Assembly: GCF_020379485.1 (NCBI RefSeq)
Contig: NC_063444.1
Span: 3,606,652 to 3,670,651, forward strand
DNA: 64,000 nt
From: Brassica napus
Lineage: Eukaryota > Streptophyta > Magnoliopsida > Brassicales > Brassicaceae
Direction: 5' to 3'
The position numbers and the translations under genes are program-made. The notes beneath the pieces were generated by a model. It had not been told where the DNA came from. It did no database searches and saw only the letters and a list, made by a program, of their open reading frames with translations. Of the stretch, positions 24,439-34,341 are shown one piece after another. Every line of letters starts with the position of its first letter. The stretch's first letter is position 1.

Positions 24439-26380
24439 TTACCGTTTACGTTTGTTCTTGGAGGGAGTAGATGATGTGGAAGAGCTGCTGTTCCAGTTTC
24501 TTTTTCTCTGGTTGATAAACCAATTGTTGATCTGCTTCAGCTGCAAACCAGTTTCTTGAACCAGTTTTGCCTTATCTTCCTCCTACAATTCGAAACCAAA
24601 TCAAGAATCAAAAACTGCCTTTGAGAGTGTCCTAACAAACTTTATTGGCTGAGACTTTTACAGTTGGGTATGGCCATTTGGCGTGAGTTCGCCACCACTC
24701 TTTGAGTACAGATGTTGTATCTCCAGGCAACTTTCCCGCCCTTCTCTTCCTCATTATCTCTTCTCTTATGTCCACAATCTTCTCTTTGAAACCCTATAGG
24801 AGAAAAAAAAAATGAGCACACATGATAACACAATGTGTTTTTAGTTTGGTTTGATGTAACATGGCAATTTGATTAAGCAAATTACCTGTTTAAGCTCATG
24901 CTTCAGCTCCTTCTTCACACGCTCCAGCAAGGATCTCTCCCGCTCTGTTGGAACAAGAGGACCGAATCCCATCATGCAATCCGAACCTTCCAAACTTCCA
25001 TCAAACATGTTCACCTCGCTCTCTACTTGATTATCATCTTCATCATCCGACATTGTCTTGCCATTATTTTCACTTGGTGAAACTCCTACAACCACACACA
25101 AAACAAAATCATAAAGGCACCCCTAAAGAGAGAAGAAAAAAATTGATTTCGGATTGAGACACGCTTACCCGTTATGGATTGCAGTGACTGCTCAATCTCC
25201 CAACAAGCCGTAATAGCTTCCATTGCGTGGACACAAACGTGGTGTTGGAGTTGCTCTTTAAACGAACATAAGAGAACAACATAATGTGACTGCATCATCA
25301 TTAAAAAAAAGAAGTAAGATTTTGACCCATAAGGCATACAAATAGAACCTTACAAAGCAGATTATGTTTTTTTTTTATAGTGGACAAAAACAAAACTCAG
25401 AGGGAAGCAGACAAACAACAAGCCATCAAGAAAGAAGCTTTATCCAACAAGTACAGCTTATTCTAGTCAAAGAAAGTTCATAATTCGAATTATTTAGCCA
25501 AAAAGGAGCAAAGATCAAAACCCAATTCAAGACTCAAGAAGAAGGAACAGTAAAGCACCAAAGGAAAAATGTGAAATCCCCAGTAATGTTGAATATCGCT
25601 CAAAGTGTAAAGCTTTCGTATTTTGCATGAACTGAATGAGAGAACACATTACTACTCCTAAGAAGATAGTCTCCAGACAAGACTACATTCTCAAACTTCA
25701 AAAATATCTGAAACTTCTCAAGAAGCAGACTTTACTAATGAAAGAAGACAACACACAACCATTGAATCAAAGTTGATTAATGTCAAACTCAACGAGCACA
25801 AGTTCCTTCTTGTACAAAATTGAAAATTGAGAAATTGAATTTTCAAAATTACCATGAAATGATCAAGCTCCTTGTTATCCATAACCACACCAAGAGTGGA
25901 GTACTTCGCGGCGACGGTGTGCAACTCGCCGAGCTGCGCATCGATCCTCGGAATCTGGTCAACGGGAGTCGCGACCCTAAGGCAAGCCACGTGAGCCGCC
26001 AGGAGCTGCTCGAACATCGGATGCCTCACAATCGCAGCCTTGCAGCTCGCGTTCTTCCAATCCCCGCCTCCTCCGTCGGCGGCGTTGACTCCGTCGATGA
26101 CTTCAGGGCGGCCTTCCCCGGTGTTTTGGATCTCGGAGGAGTCGAAGGAGAGCCACCGTCGGTTAGTAGCAGCGGCGGAGGAGCTGTCTCCGCCGCGATT
26201 CGGAGGCGCGAAATCGGAATCCGCCGTGGCTGCGGCGGGAGGGAGGTTGAGGAAGCTGGCGGTGAGGAGGGACGGTGTTTCGGAGAAGTGAGGCTGCGGC
26301 TGTTGGTGGGATTGATCGGAGAAGTGTCGGAGAGGAAGGTCTTCTTGCGGAGGAAGGAGGTGGGAGCTGGTAAACGACAT
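24439..26380 (-). CDS. KNAT5: KNOX class II homeodomain transcription factor KNAT5
   Basis: Five exons (26380-25853, 25289-25169, 25085-24886, 24793-24662, 24582-24439) give 1125 nt, 374 aa. After a Ser/Pro/Gln-rich N-terminus come KNOX1 (about 112-155, [20 protein letters not shown]) and KNOX2 (about 165-215, [19 protein letters not shown]). These are followed by the ELK helix (about 276-297, [20 protein letters not shown]) and a TALE homeodomain (about 298-358) with the three-residue PYP insertion and [10 protein letters not shown] recognition helix. The tail is S/T/K-rich ([11 protein letters not shown]). It is a nuclear DNA-binding protein that pairs with BEL-type homeodomain partners. 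All domains are intact; length is near the 383-aa Arabidopsis KNAT5. Confidence 0.95.
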
Positions 26381-27333
26381 TGTTTTCCTGCGTTTTGGGG
26401 ATCGGAGAAAAGACTCCTCTCTCTTTCCCCTAGTAGTGTGTTATTATTCCTCAAGACCAAGTGCGTCTTAATTAACCATTGATATTTGACCCCAAAAAGT
26501 AAAAAATTAACCATGGATATTAACTGCAATTTAAAAAAAAAAAAAATTCTCTATTTTTCTCATTTGGATATTTTGGTTTGGTTTCAACTACTTTTTAGCA
26601 TAATTATTAGATTTTTGTCTTTAATTAACACATGCAGGTTTTGATTGCATCTAATAAAACTCTATGTTCCTCAATTTAGATACATTAATAAATTTCAATA
26701 CAAATTAATTGTATTGTACAAGTCATAAAATGGATAAAGTATAATTACCATCAAAACCACTAAAAGATATCTAAAAAATTTAAAACTCTTGACAATAATA
26801 ATAATTTGGATCCACACGAAAGACTGATGAGACCAATTTGGCATTATTTGAAATTTTGTATACATAGACACGCCGACAAACCACCAATAACATTACACCT
26901 CACAAGTTTAAAATAAATAAAATTTTGAAAAATTTAATATAGAGTATAGTCATGGCTCATGAGATAATTAGATCTCCCTTGTCTTGGGTTAGTTGAGCGG
27001 AAATTCGGGTTTTAATGTCAAGTTAATAATAAGATATGGAGATTAGTTAAATAAAAAGTACAGGTTTAAAAATATTAAAGTCTATTAGTTGTCATTAACA
27101 CAATTTTCAACACAGCTTTAACTACAACGAATCGGGTACAAAAGAGAGAGAGAAAATTAAAGAACCTAATTTCCACCACCTTCTAAAAAAACAAGTAACG
27201 AGCGTTTAGAAGGAAGGAAACAGAAAACAATGAATGATGTGGGAGACAAGACAATAAAAACCTCTTCTTACATTCATTAAGTCTCTCTGACGCCTTTCTT
27301 GATTGTAAATCACATCGAGATCGAAGCTGCCAC
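26381..27333. other. KNAT5 promoter region and spacer
   Basis: AT-rich 5' flank of KNAT5, with a 14-A run at about 26532-26545. No gene, MITE ends or RNA were recognised. The last part is the 3' flank of the following minus-strand gene. Confidence 0.5.
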
Positions 27334-29391
27334 TTAGCTAGTTCCATACAATATCTCGTCCTCTGTTGGTACCATGTTCAAATCAGGGAGGAAGAAGAAG
27401 CTGTCCTTATTTTTCGAGCTAGCGGTTTCGTTGCCCTCTGCTCTGCAAGATTTTGATTCTCCTTGAGGCTTAGGAGCCAGATCAACCAGAGTTTCATTCT
27501 TGACACGGCCTGAGTTCAAGTCAAGCTGAAACGAGATAACAGAAGAATAAGATTTTCATTCAGTTGAGACCAGCACAAAAAGAGAGAGTATAAAAATGTT
27601 TACCTTAATCCTCTTCAACCGTTGGTTCCTTACGTTTTGTTCGTCGAACGTTTCTCGCAGACTTGCAATCTCCTGTTAGACGAGAGACCGTTTATTATTT
27701 AGAACACGATGGAAATGAGTGAGAGATCCTAACATGATAAACAAAAGCTCAGAACGGAGAATGTGTACCTTTTCAAGGTCGGTTCTCTCCTTCAGCTTCA
27801 AGTTCTCTTGGTATTTAAGCTCAGAAGATGACTGTTCAAGTATTAAAAACAAAACATTAGCTCTGTAACAGTACTATGAGATTCACGAATTGGGATTTTT
27901 ATCCATATATACCTTCTTCTTTATCTTCAATCTCTTGGAGAAAGAACTGGTGATTTCATTTGTGGGAAAAGCCTGCAAAAACAAAATAAAAAAACGCATT
28001 TGATCAGCTCCAACAAAACAAGAAAATGCTGACGAGTAAACGACAACTGTTTTTAGATCTATTGCTTCTTTTATAATCAAACACAATATCTTATTTAACA
28101 TAAGTGTAAAGTTTCTTTCCCCACAATAGAAATTTCAATCAAAATATTCAGAGGATAAAATGTTAAAAAATCTATCCTTTTTGAAACACAAAAACAATTC
28201 CAAGAATATTATAGAAGGGATGGATGGATGAAGAAGGATGCAAAGAAACCACGTGTAAATGGGGACATTTTAATCGTCATCACCATCACGTGATCTCCGA
28301 CAAGATTCACTTGCCTCTCCAACCCTTTCACCCAAAACGCTACCGTTTTATTCTTCCTCAAAAACGTGTCCACAGTTAACGCGCTCGTTTGACCAATTAG
28401 CTGCACTACTACCCCATTATCTAAAGGTACTTTTGTTATTCCTCGACACTAATAAAATTTGACCGGTTCCTAATAATCACCCCTAAACCGGCCAATTATC
28501 AGACGCCCCACACGGCAAGATCTTTACTTGCATCCCCGGTTCAAACCGGAGAGTTAGGCTAATCAAGAAGACGATTAACCGTCAACCGCCAGATTTTTTT
28601 TTAAAAGGAATCTCCTCTTAAGCTTGTGGTTAGAATATTTAAAATTACAAAAAAAACAACATCGAAATAAAAAGTGAGGAAAAAGAATAAAAGGAAAAGA
28701 AAAAAAGCTAAATGAGCTTTGACTTTTTGGAAATGGAAGAATGCGTTTAACCTAGAGGTAAAGAGAAAGCAAAGTGGCTTCGCCGTAATCGCCGAGGAAA
28801 AAAAGAGACTAACAAATCTAGAGCTAAGGCTCGAGAGAGATGGCGTCATCATAGAATAATCACCGTTAGAAGATTAGTAGGAAAAAAAAAAGATGACACA
28901 GAGACGAAAGATCTTAACAGTTGAACACGTGGCGGAAAAGCGAAATCCGATTTAACGGCCAGATAGGAAAATAAAAACCGGCGAGATTAAAGAAGAAAGG
29001 AGATAGAGAGAGAAGGTACCTTAGATCCGGATCCTGTAGATGTGGAGCAGCTCGCTTGGAGACTGGTGTCCTCGAATCCATCAGCCGAGGGAGATGCAGA
29101 TCCGCCGCCGCTCCAGGAGAGCGGCGTCTTCGGGCTGCCTCTAGCGGAATCAACATCCTTCTTCAACGAAACGACGCCGCCGTTAACACCAAATCTTGAC
29201 GACCGTGACCGCCGTTGACGGACTCCCCACCGCAACGGAGGAAGGTTCGTCGATGGATCTTCCGAAACTACCGTCCCCGCATGCTTCAGCCGGATAAGAA
29301 GCTCCACGACCATCTCGTCGTCTGTCATCGCCGCCGCCACCCACTCATCCTTGACCAACGTCTTAGCCGCTGCCGATGTAACTTTCTTCAT
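27334..29391 (-). CDS. Plant-specific protein with EAR motif (At4g32030-like)
   Basis: Five exons (29391-29020, 27972-27913, 27831-27769, 27672-27604, 27525-27334) give 756 nt, 251 aa. I do not know a biochemical function. The first exon is Ser/Gly-rich with an acidic helix (TDDEMVVELLIRLKH). The middle exons encode a basic and probably coiled-coil stretch (KRLKIKKK, SSELKYQENLKLKERTDLEKEIASLRE). The C-terminus has PDLNMVP, a DLNxxP-type EAR repression motif, close to the end (ILYGTS). That combination suggests a nuclear adaptor that recruits a co-repressor, but no DNA-binding domain is recognisable. The start at 29391 is the first ATG of the conserved frame; an in-frame ATG lies upstream at 29562 but its extension is hydrophobic low-complexity sequence. 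Confidence 0.78.
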
Positions 29392-29890
29392 CGACGCTAA
29401 CTGATCAAATCTACAGCTCCCGGAGAAAAAGGGAATCAGATACAATATAGAAGGAGCGAGAGAGAATGAAAGAGAAGTTACAGAAGAGAGAGAGAAAATG
29501 ACGAAGAAAGACGGAGGCAAGTTTGATGTATCAATATAGAGGAGAGAAAAAAAAAGATACATGGATGGTGTTATATACGAGGCTATCTAACATTATTCCT
29601 CTTTTTATTTTTATTTTCCCTTGTTTCATTTTCATTTATATTTTGATTTATTTTCCATTTTGGAAATATTTTAATCAAATACAATGTGGGACCTTCTTGG
29701 AAAGTATATCTAAAATTATATGTGAAGATTCTCCTAATAAACCCACTTCTGAGATTATTAAACTGGCATATTTAATTAGGTAGAAAATCAAAAGAGCAAA
29801 ACACCAATAATTACCTCCGTTATAAGAAAAACAAGATAAGTTGTTAACTATCATTAATATCAACTACGATTGTAGTCTTAAGTCTTACCT

Positions 29891-30309
29891 AGCCCTGGGC
29901 ATATTCTCCGAAACCCGAAAACCGAACCAAAAAAACAGAACCGAAACTAACGGTTTTTATATTTCTAAATCCGAAAAACCAAAATTGAATCGGGACCGAA
30001 TCGAAAACTGAACGGATACCCAAATACTTTGAATATATTGAAACTGAACTGTCCGAATACATATTTTTTCGGTTTTTTCGGGGTTAACTTAGGTTTTCGG
30101 AGTTCTTTTTGGTCTTTTGCTTTAAATCCGAACCAAACCCGAATTATTTGTAATACTGTTCTATTTCGGGTTTTATAACAAAATAAAAACCCGACCCGAA
30201 CCAAACACTATCCGAACAGATCCAAAAAATGTTCGGTTTCTAAACATTTCATCCCAAATTACCCGAAAACCGAACCGAATCGAACCGAAAACCCGAATGC
30301 CCAGCACTC
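29891..30309. mobile_element. MITE-like element with GGGCA inverted ends
   Basis: The left part (CCTGGGCAT... then CCGAAACCCGAAAACCGAACC) is the inverse of the right part (GGTTTTCGGGT type, ending ATGCCCAGCACTC), so the 419-bp block folds on itself. The interior is repeats of CCGAACC/GGTTCGG. Flanks GTCTTACCT (29882-29890) and GTCTTAACCT (30310-30319) look like a 9-10-bp target duplication, which would point to a Mutator-type MITE. Superfamily is uncertain. Confidence 0.6.
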
Positions 30310-30319
30310 GTCTTAACCT

Positions 30320-31380
30320 CGCTAAAAGAAAGTGGGAAGCTGTTCAACTTATGGGCCTTAAATCGGGTCAAGATTGGGCTGCCCAACTATTAGAAAAGGA
30401 ATCTTCAAAGTTGGGCCTACCAAATGGCATTTGTCAATAAAATGACATTCATAGCTGTATACACAAGGGACATTATTCGGAGATTGTCGAATGATGTAAA
30501 AAAAATCAGAGAGATTGTTGAATTTTCTTTCCAAAGTCAAGATCAAAATGGATCCGATCAAAATGGAGAGTTAGTCAAAGGATCAAATGGCATCTTCAAT
30601 TAGAGAAGACTATTCAAATCATGCGAGGTGGTGACCATCTATTTGCGTGTAAGGTAGCCACCAGAGCTCGGTAATTAGTTTTCTCCTCAAACTTAACTTC
30701 GTCATAATCATGATAGTACATACTCGCAAACAGTTGATAATCAGCTTAAGCATAAACCCTTCGAGTTCCTGTCTTGTAGAATATAAACAAGGTTTGAGTT
30801 GAAACAATCTTACGCAGATTAAAAGAACATCCATCTATTGGTCAACCACTGATTCGATGTTTTTCTTTCAAACATATTTCATTTGTACAGCTTGTTCAGT
30901 GTAATCAAATTGGCAAAGAAAGAAATGAAAAACGATTTATATTATATAGATAGAGAACTGTAATACATGCTTACATCGAAACATAAGTTGATATTACAAA
31001 TTAAACTCGACTGACCTTAAAACAACTACTATTAAATACATAGAATCGTAATACTGGGCATACACAAACGCAATGGTAGTTACCAGTAGATACACCTCTA
31101 TGTCCCTTAGGAATAATACTAGACTCGATAATAAGGAAAGAAAACACCAAGAGAACCTATAATTTACCAGAGCATCAGAGGACTAAAACAGAATTAAAAA
31201 CCCAAAGACAAGACACAGATTACTTAGAATTACAAAAGCCTAAAAAAAACAAATACTTGCTACACAAACACTAAACCCCTAAGAAGCGAAACTAAGACCT
31301 GTTATAAAAGATATTTCGACCTTGCCCCTTGAAAAAATAAGGGAAGGTTCGAAACTAGTTCATAACGAAGATGCTTTTCC
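30320..31380. other. Spacer and 3' flank of the proline-rich gene
   Basis: No gene was recognised. The part nearest 31380 is presumably 3' untranslated region of the minus-strand gene. Confidence 0.45.
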
Positions 31381-32090
31381 TCATCTTCTAGATTCGTCGT
31401 CTGTAGATGCTTTGTCGTAGATTAAAATCGGACGATCGGAAATTTTGAAACAGAAATGGATCATTGGAGAGACATACATGCGACGTCTAGGCGAAGCAGC
31501 TTGATGATATGGTTTGTAGCGTCCTTCTTCGTGGTGAAGAAGGCTGGGAGAGGGACGTCGCTCGGAGGCGGCGAGGTCATGGTCACAGGACCGGCGTAAA
31601 ACGGGACTACGGTCTTCTTCGATTTGCGGTCGGAGAGACGGATCTGGCTCGGAATCAGACACGGATCTGGTCCGATACGTTGAGTAGAAACCAGATCTGG
31701 CTTTTCGACAACCAGATCTGGCTTTCCGACAAGCAGATCTGGCTTTCCGACAAGCAGATCTGGCTTTTCCACGACCAATTCTAATGTCTTCTTAGGGATC
31801 TCCTCGCCGCGCTTCAGGATCCTAACCTGACCAACGACGACGTTTTTGGTGGGACTCTTCTCAACCGTTCCCTTCGGGACGTAAGAAGAGACGGCGGCGC
31901 GTTGAGGAGGAGGCGGCGGCGCTTTAGGAGGAGATCTGGTTGTCTGATTGCGCGGAGGACTCCGGCGCGTGCGGTTTGGAACCGGCTTCTTCTGATGCCT
32001 GTTGGTGCATGCGGTGTGGTTACGAGGATACTTCATGTGGGAGAAAGGTTGTTTGATACAGTCCTGTGGATTTAGAACAGCTACGCCCAT
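31381..32090 (-). CDS. Proline-rich protein with octapeptide repeats (At4g32020-like)
   Basis: Exon 32090-31478, and probably a 20-nt last exon 31400-31381, give 210 aa; without splicing the frame would end at 31461 (209 aa). I do not know a function. The N-terminus MGVAVLNPQDCI and HTACTNRHQKKPVPNR are conserved-looking, followed by basic/proline-rich RSPPRNQTTRSPPKAPPPPP. The middle carries VGQVRILKRGEE and four tandem copies of a unit like VEKPDLLV/VGKPDLLV. The C-terminus (PLPAFFTTKKD, IIKLLRLDVA) is compact. RILKRGE and FFTKK elements recall plant PNRC-type proteins, which bind decapping partners through short proline-rich motifs; that link is inference. Position between the EAR gene and the VAL2 remnant supports orthology. 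Confidence 0.75.
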
Positions 32091-32897
32091 TGTTTTTAGG
32101 GAGGCGGATTGGTTTCAAGAATAGTTCTTGAGGAAAATTAGAAGGAAGGAGAGGAGAGATGATAGAATACATGTGGAGGAGCATGAAGACGATGGAGGTT
32201 GGCTTTATACACGATTAGTACCGGCAAGCATATGCCCACGATAGCCTAAGACGGTTTTTTTAACCTACTTTACTCGTCGGTGTAACCCACGCGCTGATTT
32301 TGTTTCTTTTTCCTTAAAACTGTAATTGCTTTTATATTTATTTCTTTTTGATTCTTTATTTTTTATGGAGGAAACTCATTAACACAGCAAGGTATATTGA
32401 TTTATAAACTTTGTCTGGTACAAAAATTCTGTGTTTGTTTTTTATATACCGAACCAATGTTATGGTTCATCTAAAAACATAACAACTTGATTAATCATGG
32501 ATTACACTCTTTATAAAGGTTATTGTGCTATTGCAATTGTTTAAGATTCAACCAAAGCATTATAATCAAAATAATTGGACTTTTAAAAGTAGCTTTGCCT
32601 GACCGTATCAAAGGTAATTATACTTTTAAGTGCGCATTTGTCGCTTTCATTATCACACACTAAATAAATGTGTATATATCACCCTTTAAGTAAACTTTAC
32701 ATTATTCCCATCCACTTGCCTGCATAATGATATTTGTAAGAGCTAATTCTAACATATGTTTATGCATATATATCACCCTTTTAGAACGTCAAAACAACTA
32801 GGGGTGTGATTTAAAACTCAGTGTAGTTAACATGTGTAATGAGATGCAGGCGCTGTTTATTTTACAAATTGATTTAATGTCTTTATGTAAACCACTA
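32091..32897. other. Spacer between proline-rich gene and transposon
   Basis: This is the promoter side of the proline-rich gene, then AT-rich spacer to the transposon's left target duplication at 32898-32906. No gene is seen. Confidence 0.55.
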
Positions 32898-33497
32898 TTA
32901 AACCAAGGGCTTTTTGCAAAAGTGACTCAAAACTTGGAGTCAAACAGAAAACTAACCTTTTCTTTTGACTCCTTTTTTTTTGAGATTTTAACCCCACACC
33001 TGCATTTTATCTACGAAAATGCCATTAACATTTTTTTTTTTTTCAAAAATGGCTTCTTTACTGTCTCAACCTCATCTTCTTCAAGTATTTACAATATTGC
33101 CACTGCAATGAATAGTGGCAACAACCTTGTACGAACTGTTTGGAGCTTTTATTGCCCTTTAATGCACGTAAATCTCTTTACACTCTCTCTGTTTCAATTG
33201 TTATGAACTAAAAACAACATTTCTTTCACTTTCTCTCTATATTCATCCAAAAAACTCAAGCTTTTGATTCAAAATATGGGCTATGGTTGACAGAGCCATA
33301 TTTCTTTCGTTTTGACTTACGGTTGCTTTCGTTTGAGGTTCTGGGTGGTTGGAGAAGACCTTGTGTGCAAACAAAGTCATCTCACCTAGTTTAAGGTACG
33401 AATTTGAATTTTTTTTCAAGATCTGTTCGCGTAGAAGACTTACTAGTAAGTCATCTGTATGTAGAAGACTTACTGATGAGTCTTCTGGTCAAACGGA

Positions 33498-34187
33498 CGA
33501 CTTAAATTAAGTCGTCCAGCTTTGTTTGTTAAAAAAAAACACTCCAGACGACTTATATATACGTCGTCTACGAGAAACGGGCTAGTTTTGCATTTGACCG
33601 AATCGTGTCAGATCTTTGACTATTTCTGGACGACTTATAATTCAGTCGTCTCTGGGAAAGTTAAAATTTCAATATTTTATGAAAACTTGACGACTTACGT
33701 GTAAGTCGTCCTAGGTTAGTTTTGTAATTGAAAAATAAAACTTCATAATTTAACTTTAACCAGACGACTTAATATAAAGTCGTCCCTCCAGAAGACTTAA
33801 TTTAAAGTCGTCCGGGGAAAGCAAAGTCGTCCAGAATTTTTCCCAATTTTCTGGTCAAACCTTGCTTATCCCGGACGACCTTAAATTAAGTCGTTTAGCT
33901 GGACGACTTTCATCTAAGTCGTCTGGAGAAAGTTAAATTTCAAGTTTTATTTTTCAATTACAAAACTAACCTAGGACGACTTACACGTAAGTCGTCAAGT
34001 TTTCATAAAATATTGAAATTTTAACTTTCCCAGAGACGACTGAATTATAAGTCGTCCAGAAATAGTCAAAGATCTGACACGATTCGGTCAAATGCAAAAC
34101 TAGCCCGTTTCTCGTAGACGACTTATATATAAGTCGTCTGAAGTTTTTTTTTTAACAAACAAAGCCGGACGACTTAGAATTAAGTCG
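33498..34187. repeat. Long inverted repeat (hairpin) upstream of the transposase gene
   Basis: 33563-33743 and 33942-34122 are inverted copies of each other; I read them as identical over 181 bp. The match continues imperfectly outward to about 33498 and 34187. The loop is about 198 nt. Inside the arms are GACGACTTA/TAAGTCGTC palindromes of the element's repeat family. Transcription through it would give a hairpin RNA. Confidence 0.88.
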
Positions 34188-34341
34188 TCCCTTTTAATTT
34201 TCAATTGCAAAAGTGACCTCTTTAGACGACTTACCTTTAAGTCTTCTGGACGACTTAATGCTAAGTCGTCTGCGGCAATGTTTATTGAACTTCTTCATTT
34301 TCTCTATGTTTACTAATGTGTTTTATTTTGAATATTTGCAG

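Noticed and set aside
25820..26482. 220-aa open frame on the plus strand opposite KNAT5 exon 1
   Set aside because: It is antisense to a GC-rich coding exon and has no family match or splice context.
34213..34341. Earlier in-frame start for the transposase at 34213
   Set aside because: The added 43 codons are repeat and hydrophobic noise, and an AG acceptor lies directly before the ATG at 34342.
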